Counted from the first letter of the stretch, positions 1 through 10,875 are shown. The stretch is DNA of 64,000 bases from Candidatus Opimibacter skivensis (GCA_016722045.1 JADKGY010000033.1:124001-188000); one strand, 5' to 3'. Program-made: numbers and translations. Notes: generated by a model from the letters alone, not told the origin.

Positions 1-334
1 ATCGATATCCAGTAAAGACGTCCGGATCGTCAGGTAAGAAACAAGAAAAAACTGTCCGATACTCACCACAAAAGGAATAATCGTATCAATAATATTGGGA
101 AACCATCGCAGATAAAATATCCCGATAGCATAATGGTGCCATACAATAAAGATGATGAGCATCATCAGTGCCAGGGGCAATACCTGAATATCTGTCCATG
201 GATGTTCGGATATTGCAAAATAGGTAATGATGATTGGCACCAACTGCGAAAGGGCTACACTTTGCAAAAAGTGAGATAAACGTGAGATAGATGGTGGCAA
301 AATAATTGCTGACTAATTCTGCTTTCTTATACAT
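1..334 (-). CDS. Polytopic membrane protein, N-terminal part, cut by window edge and frame-disrupted
   Basis: The gene starts at the ATG at 334 and runs off the left edge. The frame opening with MYKKAELVSNYFATIYLTF breaks in a run of five A (266-270 on the plus strand). Removing one base joins it to a frame reading FISLLQSVALSQLVPIIITYF, which continues hydrophobic to position 1. The joined N-terminus has about three membrane-spanning segments with short polar loops. I do not recognise the family. The homopolymer location suggests a sequence error rather than a true pseudogene. What is seen is only the hydrophobic profile and the two adjoining frames; a function cannot be assigned. Confidence 0.55.
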
Positions 335-339
335 AGACT

Positions 340-416
340 ATTTTGGATTTTCGATTTTCGATTTTCGATTTTCGATTTTCGATTTTCGATTTTCGATTTT
401 CGATTTTCGATTTTTT
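340..416. repeat. Heptamer tandem repeat (ATTTTCG)n
   Basis: Nine perfect copies of ATTTTCG occupy 347-409, with one degenerate copy on each side (340-346 and 410-416). It lies just upstream of the start codon of the minus-strand membrane gene. A 7-bp period in a spacer can change length by slippage and so alter promoter spacing, but no promoter was identified here. Confidence 0.9.
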
Positions 417-690
417 AGAATCAATACAAATTTCCTTATTTTATTGTGAAAAAGCATAGCCGCAAATTAACACTAATTGTGCTCTTCTCCCCTCTCACCC
501 CCTCTCACTCTCACTCCTCGCTATTTGAAGCTTACCAACTTCGAATACATATCACGAATCTTTGTTCATTTTGGAAATCAAACTCAAGCAGCCTGTGGCT
601 GCGATCGAAAATCAATTGCCGATCAGAACGGGCTATGACTCGTACTTTGATGCTGTTGGACTGGCAGGTGCAAGCTGCTTCCAATGCAAT

Positions 691-722
691 TTCTCTCACC
701 TTCTCACTCTCTCACTCTCTCA
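691..722. repeat. CTCTCAC-type pyrimidine-rich direct repeats
   Basis: Short repeats of the form TCTCAC/CTCTCACT lie at 691-722, with a similar patch around 495-522. They overlap the predicted C-terminal end of the esterase gene on the opposite strand, so the last residues and stop codon of that gene sit in repeat sequence. I see no gene in 417-711. Confidence 0.6.
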
Positions 723-1579
723 CTACTGGGTACAACATTCTGAATGCATTAAACACAGCCTGGTGCTCAATCGTAGCGTGATCTTCCTGTGGAAGGTAGT
801 CGAAATAAACAGTTATAGTTTTACTCTTTGTACTTTTTATTTTGTCGTATAGTACATTAGCATCTACTTCCATGACATGTGGAGTAGCCCCTCTGACAAG
901 ACCTTCTTTTCCAACGCCGATATAGATATCTTTTTTGCGAAAAAGTTGCCCGCAGAATATCAGGTTGCAGATTTAACAGAGATCCATTGTCCCACCACAA
1001 GCTGGGACTGATGATGATAAATTTATCAAAGAGATATGGTTTTTTAAATAAAATCTCGGTGGCCATTAGCCCGCCCAAAGACTCGCCGATGATCGTTCGG
1101 GTGTTATTTGTTTTATACATTCCGGCTATGAATGGTTGTAATTCATTTTCAATAAACAACATGAATTTATCTGAATGACCTGTTGTGGGGTATTCCAGTT
1201 GATCGTCAATAATTGTGGTCGGATATGTAAAATCTCTTTTCCGGTCTGTATTGGCTATTCCGACGACAATGGACTTAGGGACACGGTTGATCCAGGAGAA
1301 ATTATTGAATTGAACAAGACCGACAATATGAATAAAGTCCTCGTCGGCACCCCCATCAAGCAAATAGATGACCGGATAACGAATAGTATCTGCCTGATTA
1401 TACCCATCAGGCAGATAAATATTTAGAATCCTTTTTTCACCCAATTGTGCTGATTGGATTTCTTCAATTGAACCAAGGATGAAGGGCTTTGATGTATTGG
1501 ATTGAATAGATTTATTTGTCTGTGCACCTATGGAAGACATACAGAAAATAAGAACAAGAAGTATGATGAATGATCTCAT
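712..1579 (-). CDS. Secreted alpha/beta-hydrolase, esterase D / enterochelin-esterase-like family (frame-disrupted)
   Basis: A putative serine esterase of the PF00756 family. The N-terminal hydrophobic segment ending around SSIGAQ looks like a signal peptide, so the product should be exported. Residues YPVIYLLDGG form the first core strand, and GESLGGLMA is the nucleophile elbow. SPSLWW matches the family motif after the nucleophile. The uninterrupted frame ends in nonsense after the CCC run at 949-951. Dropping one base restores a family-like C-terminus (KKDIYIGVGKEG, then YLPQEDHATIEHQAVFNAF with the catalytic His candidate) and moves the stop to 712-714. It is a paralogue of the esterase at 26.9 kb. 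The substrate is unknown. Confidence 0.8.
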
Positions 1580-1755
1580 ATTATTTTAGATATATACTTT
1601 CTGAAATGTTTGAATCCGTTCAGCGGAATATTTTGAGCAATATATTATATGTTTTGATGATTATCAAAATCAACAATGAATCTATATTCTTCAAATTATT
1701 GAAATTCTATTTCTTAAAGAAAAACATCTATCACATGAATGTGCGTAAATATTCC

Positions 1756-1819
1756 GCTCCGATGGAGCTCACAAATCCCTTTATTTTCCTTTTCTACAGA
1801 TATTTCGCTCCTACGGAGC
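1756..1819. repeat. Two short palindromes GCTCC-N3-GGAGC
   Basis: GCTCCGATGGAGC (1756-1768) and GCTCCTACGGAGC (1807-1819) are near-identical 13-bp palindromes 51 bp apart in the spacer between the esterase start and the tamL stop. They could be transcript hairpins or remnants of a dispersed repeat. The rest of 1580-1872 holds no gene that I can support. Confidence 0.6.
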
Positions 1820-1872
1820 TAATAAATTCACAGCACTTCAATAAGATATTTTGCTTTCTCAAAACGGGTAAC

Positions 1873-4191
1873 CTATTGCCACATGAAAACAAGATTCTCT
1901 TTACGCCATCCGGGACTACCGAAACGGAGATCATTGAATACCCATCGCTGTCCTTCAGGAAGCCAGGGCTTACGCAACGGGAATGCAAGATCAAAACGTA
2001 ATATCACAAACGAAAGATCAAAACGCAAACCGGCACCTGTACCGACAAGCAAATCTTTCAGAAAATGATTCGTAAATAATGATCCCTCTTTCCTCGCCGC
2101 CGGATCAAGGTCATCGTGCAATAACCAGATATTGCCTGCATCAACAAAGATGGCTCCATTGATGAAGCCTGCAAGTTTGGTGCGGTATTCGGAATTAAAT
2201 TCAAGCTTGATATCACCTGATTGATCCGCAGTAAATCCTTTCGAAGTATTTGGATCATCCGGAGCATAGTAGGATCCGGGGCCTATCGTGCGCGCCCTGA
2301 AGGCCCTGATACTATTACTTCCACCAATAAAAAATTGTTTGACAAAAGGAAGATTCACAGAATTGCCATATGCATATCCATATCCTGCAAAAACTCGATT
2401 GGCAAGCTTTGAATTTGCTCCTAATTTTAAATAGTATCTGAAATCATTATCTATCTTGATGTATTGAGCGAATGATGTCCCAAAAAGCGTTTTACCCTTT
2501 CCGGCTTTAATATCCGCACCTGTCACTAAACCTAAAATATTTCCGGACAGATCAAGACCACCCTGATAATAGAATGTATTGACCTTTTTTGTCTGTGCCG
2601 TATTAGTATACGTGTAATGATACGTTGATCCGAATGTAAACTGATCTTCGATCGCCTTTTTTAATGTGGCATCGGTTTCTGCCAGCATTCTGTAGATATC
2701 CGTAACACTGGACGCATGTACATAATTGACCTCAATCGGATTGAGCTGATGTTCTTTACTGATAGTTTCTTTCCAATTATATCCGCCTACAGTTCGAATA
2801 GAATTGAGTGTGTATGAATTTTGTCTCTGTAGAAAATCATACCCAAGTGTAAATCTTGTCTTCGGTACAAACGGACCTGTGTTTCCAATTTTAAATGGCG
2901 TTATAAACCTGGGAACACTCAACGAGATCTGTGCACCCAATTTGAAGTAACTCCGATTGGCTATCCCCTCCTTTATTCCCGTCTGTATATCGGCACCACC
3001 ATATGCTGAAACGGTGAGCAATTCAGCTCCACGGAAAGAATTACGGTTTCGCCAGTTGACAGTCAATTCCGTTCCGGTAAAGTCCGCATCTGTTTTTTTG
3101 CCTGATAACTCGAGACGTATAGATTTCTTCGGATAAGGCGTGAGAATATAATAGACATTTAGTCGTGCAGAATCACCTGTCTCCTCAAACTTATTTTTTA
3201 CAAATTTGAAAGCTCCAAGGCTGACCATACTGTTGAGCGACACACTATGATCTGTTCGGTTGTATATATCGCCGGGATGAAAATGAATAAGACGCTCAAA
3301 CGTCAATGGCTTCCATTTATGCTCAGGATCGATGATATAGAAATCATTTTGCTTCACTGCATGCGAGATATCAATGGTGTCATTTGTAATATCAAATTCA
3401 GGAAAAACATACGTGTTAGCTATTTTGTAGATACGCTTCGCTTTATCAGGTATGGAAGATTTGATCCGTACAAAGAGATCTACTTTGTGCTCTCCTATCG
3501 TACTGTCGACAAGCACCAGAATATCATCGGGAGAGAAAAAATAAAAACCATTCTCCTTAAGTCGCAGATCAATTCGCTCACGTTCCGCTTTGATGACATT
3601 GAGATCATAGGCGTCACCGGATTTCAAAAACGTTTCTTCTTTCGTCTTCATCACCGCATCTCCTGCTTCATCTGTGCTGTCGATCAGAAATTTGACATCG
3701 CGGATAGTATATTGTGAACCGGGTACAGCCGTATAGATAACTTTGACTTTGCGGTTCTTATCCTTTACCTCAGCAGTACATCGCGAATTAAAATAACCTC
3801 TGTTTTCAAGTCGATTGCATAATATTTTTGAATTAGCATCAACGCTGACTGCACTGAACAGAACAGGAGGCTCGCCCAGCTTATGTTTGATAAAATACTT
3901 AAGACCTTTTTTACTTTTGACTGAATCGACGAGATTGTAAAACATGAGCTTGTACCGGATACCCAAAAGTGATGTATTTGGTTTCGGCCGTACTAAACTC
4001 TGAAGTTCACTTCCTAATGCTTTTTTCTGTTTAGCCGTTTTATGCTGATCATCAATTTTTACGTTTGCTCCGATATAAAGTTTTTCATTCGGAGGTAGCT
4101 TTTTTGTGACACTGCAGGAGAAAACTGAACATAGGACCATCATAACAATGCACAGCCTCACAATCCCATTCAAGCAGATTGAGCTAAGCAT
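1873..4191 (-). CDS. tamL: TamL: outer-membrane lipoprotein of the TAM complex (BamA/TamA-like barrel)
   Basis: Bacteroidota form of TamA: POTRA-like domains followed by a 16-stranded Omp85 barrel that works with TamB in outer-membrane biogenesis. I chose the ATG at 4191, which gives a lipoprotein signal ending VFSC; the open frame extends to a TTG at 4248 inside tamB. POTRA-type sequence covers roughly residues 30-350 (for example QYTIRDVKFLIDST). The rest is barrel-like, with the Omp85 FFIGGSNSIRAFRARTIGPG region and the C-terminal beta signal near FDLAFPLRKPW. At about 770 residues it has normal family length. It starts 25 bp after the tamB stop, so the two are almost certainly co-transcribed. 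I am confident of the family; the exact start is less certain. Confidence 0.9.
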   Translation of the reverse strand: MLSSICLNGIVRLCIVMMVLCSVFSCSVTKKLPPNEKLYIGANVKIDDQHKTAKQKKALGSELQSLVRPKPNTSLLGIRYKLMFYNLVDSVKSKKGLKYFIKHKLGEPPVLFSAVSVDANSKILCNRLENRGYFNSRCTAEVKDKNRKVKVIYTAVPGSQYTIRDVKFLIDSTDEAGDAVMKTKEETFLKSGDAYDLNVIKAERERIDLRLKENGFYFFSPDDILVLVDSTIGEHKVDLFVRIKSSIPDKAKRIYKIANTYVFPEFDITNDTIDISHAVKQNDFYIIDPEHKWKPLTFERLIHFHPGDIYNRTDHSVSLNSMVSLGAFKFVKNKFEETGDSARLNVYYILTPYPKKSIRLELSGKKTDADFTGTELTVNWRNRNSFRGAELLTVSAYGGADIQTGIKEGIANRSYFKLGAQISLSVPRFITPFKIGNTGPFVPKTRFTLGYDFLQRQNSYTLNSIRTVGGYNWKETISKEHQLNPIEVNYVHASSVTDIYRMLAETDATLKKAIEDQFTFGSTYHYTYTNTAQTKKVNTFYYQGGLDLSGNILGLVTGADIKAGKGKTLFGTSFAQYIKIDNDFRYYLKLGANSKLANRVFAGYGYAYGNSVNLPFVKQFFIGGSNSIRAFRARTIGPGSYYAPDDPNTSKGFTADQSGDIKLEFNSEYRTKLAGFINGAIFVDAGNIWLLHDDLDPAARKEGSLFTNHFLKDLLVGTGAGLRFDLSFVILRFDLAFPLRKPWLPEGQRWVFNDLRFGSPGWRKENLVFMWQ

Positions 4192-4216
4192 ACTTGAAGC
4201 GTTGTCCTCATCTATC

Positions 4217-7200
4217 TTATTCACTTCTGCTTTGTTTTTTCTCGTCAAGTATTTCTTTCTTCACTTGCTTTTGTTCTTCCGTCTTTTTTGAGAAGAGATC
4301 TTTGAATTTGTCATAATCAGCGGTGAACACGAATCCTATTCCTGTCTCAATGACCTGACCCTGCACGATGATATATTCATCGCGACGATAGACCCGCAAT
4401 ACATATTTTCCGTCCTTTGACAGTTGATACTCCGCAGAGACATCCCCGGCTATGTTGGTAGTTTTGCGATTGGCTTCCTGCAGGCCTTCAAGTTCAAAAT
4501 TGCTGCCGATGCTCACTTTCAGCCTGTCGTTCAATAATTGCTTCGTCAATCCCACAGTGAGGTCAGTCCTGTTTTTCAATTCACCCGTTGTATAATCTTC
4601 GATGGAATTGATATCAAAGCTCAGGTCAACACCGGCGACCATACCCCCGACAAGATTGTTCAACTGTTCGGATAAGATCTTGCTTGCGCTTTGTCTCGCC
4701 AGTGATGATATACCACCACCACGCGCTGCATTTTGAAATGGATCCTCTGAAATAAATCTGTTAAGCAGTAAGACAGCAAATACCTGCTTGTTGAGCTCGG
4801 AGGGCTCGGTACGCAATTGTGTAAGTTTTGTTTGGACAGTAGACGTCACCTCACCCGAGACACCATTATTTTTATCCGGAAGCTGGATATCGAATGTCAC
4901 GTCTGGTTTCAGCAATTTCCCTTTCATGTAGAGCATGATTTCAAAAGGAAGCTTTTGTTTATAGGTATTGATGACGTTCTGATCCGCATCTCCTATCTGA
5001 TTTTGCACAAGACTCAGAGGTGCTGTATTCGCCTTATATACAGCCGTCACATCTACATCAGCCGTGTAAGGATCACCTGTCCACGAAATCGTACTTCCCC
5101 TTCTGATCTGAAATTCTCGCCTGAGTTGATTGAATGAAAAATTATAGGTTCCCTCTTCCAATTCATATATCCCCGTCAATGTCACTTTTCCGCTAGGATC
5201 AATGCCCCCATCGAGGTTAGCGGCGCCTTTGACTTTCAGAAAATCTCCATTGGCTTCATCGATGATCAGATTCAATACCGCATTCTTGTCAACAGATATA
5301 GCCACAGTCACATCCATGCCCGTCATCTGTGTATGGGTCAAAGAATCCTGAACGGAAATAGAAGTGTTGAGTTGAAATGTGTCCATGTCCACAAATTGTA
5401 CGATACCTTCACGATCAACAATACCCGGATCGTCCTGCGGTATGACAATAGTCAATTGCGTCTTATCATTGACACGTATCCTACCATCCACTACAGGATG
5501 GTTGATATCCCCTTTTATAAGCACTTTAGTATCAATAAATAATCGTCCGAAATAAAGCTTGTTATCCTCACGTGTTGAATTGAGTACCTGAAAATTCTCG
5601 GCATGCACAATTAATCCAAACCTGTAATCCCTGAAATCTTTCGTATACACATTGCCATCAAATACAGCCTTATTTCCGGTAGAATCAAGTAGCGTAAAAT
5701 TGATCAGTTCAATTCCGTCAGGAGTAAAACGAATATGTTCATCCTGTGCTCTGTAATAGGAATTGAATCGTGTCAGTTTAAATCCGGCTTGTTGAAATCG
5801 AAGATCTCCACGTATCTCCGGTGCGGCCATTGTTCCTTTGATAGCAAGGTCTCCTGTTATATTTCCGGATGCGTCATGAAGCTCGCCCAATGTGAATCCT
5901 TCTATACTCTTCAAACTAAGTTGTACAAGATGTGCATTGAGATCAAAATGACTTTGCGCACCTGCATTGTAATAGTACCCATCCATTTTTACATCATTTC
6001 CTCTCCCACTGATCGTAACTTCAGCAGCGTATGTATCCTGCTTTTCATTATTCACTTTCATCGAAATATTCCCGACTGTGTCACCATGAAAACTAAAGTC
6101 CTGAATCGTGAGGTCCGATGTAAAAACCCGGTTTGTGTTTAGCTCACGTAATGACGCCTTACCATTGATGATCCCTCCGGCTAACAATGAATCTTTGGTT
6201 ACCAGACGTGTAAAGGTTTCAATTTTAAAATCATTAAACTGAATATTCAGTGGAGCATTAACCTGCTGAGGAATGCTGTTGATCGTCAACGATTGTCCGT
6301 CATTTGAAATATTGAAATTTCTGACCATGATTCCTTCGCCACCAAATTGAATGACATTGTCTTGTGCAACTGCCCATGATTGTTTATTGAGCAACAATCC
6401 ATCAGGTAGGAGACTGAATTTAAAAACATGATTGACCGAAGTGAATTCACCGGATATTCTGTATAGATCTTTTTTCTCAACATCCTGTTCTTTCAGATTT
6501 ATACTGAGAATATCATTTTGTGCTTTCCCTGACAGTGATAAGTTGGTTAACTGCAACTGCGTGCTGCTGACCTGATCAAGAGCGACAGCATAATTTAAAG
6601 AATTATTATCCGTATTAAGAGTCAACAGAAAATTATCAATCGTGTAATCCCTGTATTTTAACCTGGGTATGCTTCCGTCCACTTCAATCATACCGGTCTC
6701 GCTATCAAAATTACCGGACAGATTTGCGTCTTCCATTTCAACCAATTCAGGTAATAAGGCTTCAATGAAAGGCGAGCGAACCAGTTTTGCTGTGAATTCA
6801 ATTTTCTGCGGATCAAAAGTGATGACTGTGTCCGGTTGAGTGTTATAATATTTACTGATTGTGCTTTGCAGTGCTGACACTAATTGTGTAAGCTTGTATT
6901 GCCCATGCATATTGGCCGTCAGGAATGCTGATCTGATATCAAGTGTATCTTCTCCTGCTGTGGCCACAGAAACAATACTCAGCGTATCCACCTTGTATGT
7001 CGTCCCGGATAATGAAATTGTTGCTTTCGACAATTCAATGGTTCCGTTCAGGTAATCAGGATCCGCAGTTTCGAGATCAGCGATGAGAAGGCCATGGAAG
7101 CGAAGATCTTTCGAATAAAAATTAAGTTTTTGCAGATTGAGACTATCTGCATTTAGTGTCAGGTCCACCTTTGGATACCGGCCATTCATATTGACCAAAG

Positions 7201-9253
7201 CATGCAAGTCAAGTGTAATGTTAGGATCCATAATATTGCCTGCTATTTCAATATCGCCATTCTTTGCACTTCCTTTCAAAGCAATATTGTGGTAATTGTA
7301 ATTATTGTATTTCGCTTCGACAATCTTGCCTTCAAATGTTGCGTTCGCTGTTTTTGGATCTGTTCCTATCCCATTGATTGACGCTGAAAGTGTAACCTTT
7401 CCGATTTTATCTTCCTGTTTAATCAATCGTCCTATGTCAAATTGAGTGGTTTTAATATTTGCATTATAGGATTCATTCCCTTTGCTCGTAATGTTTTTGA
7501 CAGTAGCATTTATCATTGCGGCTCCATAGCTCGAATTAAAACCCATATCCGTGCTGAAGCTTTTCATGCTGCCTTTAAATTTCCCTTTGGCTTCAATAAA
7601 ATCGGGTATCCTGATATTTGATGGAATCGTCCCTGCAGGAATAAAATCTGTGATATCATGCGCACGGGAATAGAAGTGATCAATCATCAAATCGAAATAC
7701 AACTTATTGACATCCGGCAAACCGGTGATATTTCCTGAAGCTTTCACGCGAAGATCACCGAGTCCTGATATATCAAGCGCAGAGAATGTAAGATCGCTGA
7801 CTTTGCCATCGACACCGCCATTGATGTGGATGACTGCATTTTGATTTTTCCGGAAAGGATCCTGAGCTGACAGAAAGGGTGCAAACAAGAGAAGATCACT
7901 AACCGCTATTTTTGAATCAATAAAATGTGCATTGATACCCAGCACACCCGGAGCCTTGGCTATCGTGTCAATCGATGGATAAGTTAAATGTATCTGATCA
8001 CTGATGAATGTCTTTGGTGTTTCCAGTACAAGGTTGTCCAACCGAACATTATGCTGATCATAATAAAAATCTGCTTGTGCATTTTTCAGATCAAGGCCGC
8101 TATGCTCTTTGACCGATAGTTGATTTATTTTACCCGAGATGGAGTCGGCATTGTACGAAATGGCCGAAGCCTCCGCGTGAAGATTTTTCAGATCGAGATA
8201 ATTGTAATCAATTCCTTTGGATAGCTGCTGATGTGTCAGATCATCAAATTTGAAATCAATACTATCCAGATTGAGTTTTGTCAACTCGACGATCCAGCCA
8301 TTTTTCATGGCCGTCTTCACTTCTGTGGCCGTGGCACCAACAGCTTTTTGTGCAGATTTGCCAAGTGCAAAAGATGCATTTGAGTTTTGGAGGTGAACCA
8401 ACTTAAGTTTTACATCCTGGTTTGGCAAATCAAGTTTATCAAATTCAACACGCAGACTTCCAAGTTCAATTTTCGAATCAATGGCTGTAATTGTATTATC
8501 ATAATCAATATGGATATCCGAAATATTAATTTCTTCCACCGATACATCCGGATAATTGTAAGGCTGAGCTACAGTGAATGTATCTGTAGTCATCGCTTTT
8601 TCACTTATCGCTTTCGTTTGCTTAAGCGTGGCATTCAATCCGGACAAATTAATTTTTGGTATTGTATACTTTTGATTTTTTAAATCAAACTCTGTGATGT
8701 CAGTATCAAAGTGACGTAGATATATTGTCACATTATTACCTTTTGCTTCATCATTATACTTTACGTTGATCCGGTCAAGATTTATTTTACGTACTGAAAT
8801 ACGCATACCTGAAGTACTATCGGTTACTACAGAAGTGTCCTGGCTGACAAATGCTTTTAGGATGTAATCAAAATTGTATGCACTGTCGGGAAGTGTCTTA
8901 TCAACATACGCTGCAATACCCCTGAGATCGATCTCATTGATCATCACCTCGTGGCTTAAAAGTTTCCAAAGACTGATATCGATTCGGATTGTATCGCCGG
9001 CGAGTAAAGTATCCCCTTTCTGATCTTCGAAATAGACACCTTCGAGTGTAATGCGTTTTGGAAAATCAAGACTAAAATGATCGATAGTAACCGGTGTCCC
9101 TAGCTTGTCTTGCAGAAAAGAAACTGCTTTATTTTTAGCCAGATTTTGAATAAAAGGAACCTGAATGAGGAGGAATGCTAATCCTACCAGGAGTACAATA
9201 ATTCCAACAAGCCAAAGAATTATTTTTAGAAACTTGCGGACATAATGACTCAA
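4217..9253 (-). CDS. tamB: TamB: translocation/assembly module inner-membrane-anchored protein
   Basis: Very long (1678 residues) periplasm-spanning beta-taco protein of the TamB/DUF490 (AsmA-like) family, thought to move lipids or barrel substrates between membranes together with TamL. A single N-terminal membrane anchor is visible (IILWLVGIIVLLVGLAFLLI), followed by FIQNLAKNKAVSFLQDKLGT, typical of AsmA/TamB starts. The remainder is repetitive amphipathic beta-sequence. The conserved TamB C-terminal domain includes LRTEPSELNKQVFAVLLLNR and VGGMVAGVDLSFDINSIEDY. The first in-frame start is TTG at 9253, since no ATG is available. The stop at 4217 lies 25 bp before the preferred tamL ATG. No disruption is seen across 5 kb. 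Confidence 0.92.
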   Translation of the reverse strand: MSHYVRKFLKIILWLVGIIVLLVGLAFLLIQVPFIQNLAKNKAVSFLQDKLGTPVTIDHFSLDFPKRITLEGVYFEDQKGDTLLAGDTIRIDISLWKLLSHEVMINEIDLRGIAAYVDKTLPDSAYNFDYILKAFVSQDTSVVTDSTSGMRISVRKINLDRINVKYNDEAKGNNVTIYLRHFDTDITEFDLKNQKYTIPKINLSGLNATLKQTKAISEKAMTTDTFTVAQPYNYPDVSVEEINISDIHIDYDNTITAIDSKIELGSLRVEFDKLDLPNQDVKLKLVHLQNSNASFALGKSAQKAVGATATEVKTAMKNGWIVELTKLNLDSIDFKFDDLTHQQLSKGIDYNYLDLKNLHAEASAISYNADSISGKINQLSVKEHSGLDLKNAQADFYYDQHNVRLDNLVLETPKTFISDQIHLTYPSIDTIAKAPGVLGINAHFIDSKIAVSDLLLFAPFLSAQDPFRKNQNAVIHINGGVDGKVSDLTFSALDISGLGDLRVKASGNITGLPDVNKLYFDLMIDHFYSRAHDITDFIPAGTIPSNIRIPDFIEAKGKFKGSMKSFSTDMGFNSSYGAAMINATVKNITSKGNESYNANIKTTQFDIGRLIKQEDKIGKVTLSASINGIGTDPKTANATFEGKIVEAKYNNYNYHNIALKGSAKNGDIEIAGNIMDPNITLDLHALVNMNGRYPKVDLTLNADSLNLQKLNFYSKDLRFHGLLIADLETADPDYLNGTIELSKATISLSGTTYKVDTLSIVSVATAGEDTLDIRSAFLTANMHGQYKLTQLVSALQSTISKYYNTQPDTVITFDPQKIEFTAKLVRSPFIEALLPELVEMEDANLSGNFDSETGMIEVDGSIPRLKYRDYTIDNFLLTLNTDNNSLNYAVALDQVSSTQLQLTNLSLSGKAQNDILSINLKEQDVEKKDLYRISGEFTSVNHVFKFSLLPDGLLLNKQSWAVAQDNVIQFGGEGIMVRNFNISNDGQSLTINSIPQQVNAPLNIQFNDFKIETFTRLVTKDSLLAGGIINGKASLRELNTNRVFTSDLTIQDFSFHGDTVGNISMKVNNEKQDTYAAEVTISGRGNDVKMDGYYYNAGAQSHFDLNAHLVQLSLKSIEGFTLGELHDASGNITGDLAIKGTMAAPEIRGDLRFQQAGFKLTRFNSYYRAQDEHIRFTPDGIELINFTLLDSTGNKAVFDGNVYTKDFRDYRFGLIVHAENFQVLNSTREDNKLYFGRLFIDTKVLIKGDINHPVVDGRIRVNDKTQLTIVIPQDDPGIVDREGIVQFVDMDTFQLNTSISVQDSLTHTQMTGMDVTVAISVDKNAVLNLIIDEANGDFLKVKGAANLDGGIDPSGKVTLTGIYELEEGTYNFSFNQLRREFQIRRGSTISWTGDPYTADVDVTAVYKANTAPLSLVQNQIGDADQNVINTYKQKLPFEIMLYMKGKLLKPDVTFDIQLPDKNNGVSGEVTSTVQTKLTQLRTEPSELNKQVFAVLLLNRFISEDPFQNAARGGGISSLARQSASKILSEQLNNLVGGMVAGVDLSFDINSIEDYTTGELKNRTDLTVGLTKQLLNDRLKVSIGSNFELEGLQEANRKTTNIAGDVSAEYQLSKDGKYVLRVYRRDEYIIVQGQVIETGIGFVFTADYDKFKDLFSKKTEEQKQVKKEILDEKKQSRSE

Positions 9254-9399
9254 AGCTATTCGTATAGATTGTATTATACTTAAGCTAATGCTTTAAGAAG
9301 CAAAATGTTGTGAATATGGATAGTTATTTTAAGCATTTAAATCCTCCTTTCTGGTTTTTATGTCCTTAAACGTATGACAGGAGGTTGAACATTATTCTT

Positions 9400-10710
9400 T
9401 CATCTTTGCTGACGTTCAATTATTTTTCCTTTGACGATAACAAGCCCTATGCTGTCAAGATTCGAAATATTGTCAAGTGGATTACTTCCAAGCACTAGCA
9501 TGTCTCCATATTTTCCAACTGTAATCGAACCATAGTTTTCCTGCTCATCCATATAAATGACAGGATTGATAGTAGCAGTCTTCAAAGCTTCTTCATTTGA
9601 CAGTCCTGCCTTTACCAATAAATTAAGCTCCTGGTGTAAACTTATACCAGGGTACACATAGGGCATACCTGCGAAGTCACTCCCCGCTAATATCGGCACG
9701 CCCATTGTGTAGAGATGATTGACTAATTCCAATTGCGATATAAAGAGCTTATCAAGATCCTCCCAATCTGCCAATGCCACATGTCTTTCTTTCCTTTTGG
9801 CCCAGGTTACTTCCCACTCTTCCTGTAAAGAAGCGGGAATATATTGAGTGTAATCCTTCTTTACGATTGAAGAATCCCTAACCTGTGTTTTTAGTTGAAA
9901 GGTAATCAGTGTGGGGCATAAAAAAGATTTATGGTCAATCATCAACCGGCCAATTCTGTTGATCCTGTCTCTATCCACTGTCCAAATATCGTCTAGCCTG
10001 TTAAGGTGCTCAATACTTTTTTGACCCAGAGCAATTGAAATTTCCGGATCGATATATTCAGAAAGATGACCGGCAAATCGCATTTTATTCTTTGTACAGT
10101 ATGTCGATATGGCTTTTAACTGAGGTTCTTTGATCAATGAATATGTTTTAAAAAAATCAGCCCCGCTATTTTTCAGGCTATCCAGCACAACTTTCATATT
10201 CGTATTGCCATCAACCGGCAATGAAAAATCTCTATACACCGGAGGATTGCCATCAATCATCGGACCAGCTCCAAATATCACTGGGCCTACCTGTCTACCC
10301 TCCTTCAATCTTTTCCTAAACGTATGCATAATATTAAGGTCGCCACCCATATCACGAATACCTGTGATGCCGTTTTTCAGGAGTATAGGAAAAAGAAGGC
10401 TATCATTATTCCTATCCCAGCATAAATGAAAATGCATATCCCAGAGTCCGGGGCATAAATATTTACTTTTCCCATCTATCGCTATTGAAGCGGCAGGAAT
10501 ATTTCCGGAAAATGAATGGCCAACAAAAAATATCCTTTTGTCTTTTACGACTACATCCTGATCCGGGATTATTTTTCCATTTATTACATCAATGACATTG
10601 ATTCCTCTTATGATCAACACCTCTGATTCATGGCCGGTATCATTGACAACTTTACACCTATCGAGGAGAACAAATAATACAACTAAAAAATAAAATCGAA
10701 TAAATGGCAT
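9400..10710 (-). CDS. Exported amidohydrolase, imidazolonepropionase/prolidase-like
   Basis: A metal-dependent hydrolase of the amidohydrolase superfamily (436 residues). The N-terminus has a hydrophobic export segment (FYFLVVLFVLLDRC) that could be an SPII lipobox. The beta-sandwich part includes VIDVINGKIIPDQDVVVKD. Visible metal ligands are HFH in LWDMHFHLCWD, a candidate carbamylated Lys in FFKTYS, His in FAGHLSEY and SIEHLNRL, and Asp in LAGSDFAG. The C-terminal GSITVGKYGDMLVLGSNPLD is typical of the family. Members act on peptide-like amides, lactams or imidazolones; the substrate cannot be read here. It is monocistronic, 147 bp from the tamB start. Confidence 0.85.
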   Translation of the reverse strand: MPFIRFYFLVVLFVLLDRCKVVNDTGHESEVLIIRGINVIDVINGKIIPDQDVVVKDKRIFFVGHSFSGNIPAASIAIDGKSKYLCPGLWDMHFHLCWDRNNDSLLFPILLKNGITGIRDMGGDLNIMHTFRKRLKEGRQVGPVIFGAGPMIDGNPPVYRDFSLPVDGNTNMKVVLDSLKNSGADFFKTYSLIKEPQLKAISTYCTKNKMRFAGHLSEYIDPEISIALGQKSIEHLNRLDDIWTVDRDRINRIGRLMIDHKSFLCPTLITFQLKTQVRDSSIVKKDYTQYIPASLQEEWEVTWAKRKERHVALADWEDLDKLFISQLELVNHLYTMGVPILAGSDFAGMPYVYPGISLHQELNLLVKAGLSNEEALKTATINPVIYMDEQENYGSITVGKYGDMLVLGSNPLDNISNLDSIGLVIVKGKIIERQQR

Positions 10711-10875
10711 GCTCTAAACGTATTAGTTTTTTAAAGTCAAAACTCCATTTTCAGGGGCTTGACCGCAGTAAAGACTGTCAACGGGTTTCCGATATTGATA
10801 TCTTCAATTTGGGTCGGATTTGATAGTCAAGATACTTCTTGTATGCCTGTTTTTACAACTACCATTTTGAAACCC

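Noticed and set aside
446..852. Two overlapping plus-strand frames of 111 and 96 codons
   Set aside because: They lie over CTCTCAC repeats and opposite the corrected C-terminus of the esterase gene, and the products are low-complexity with no domain.
3247..3717. 156-codon plus-strand frame inside tamL
   Set aside because: Antisense shadow; the opposite strand has continuous POTRA-like coding sequence.
9254..9261. TAGCTTTG as a promoter for tamB
   Set aside because: It matches TAnnTTTG but overlaps the predicted TTG start region, leaving no room for a transcript start before translation.
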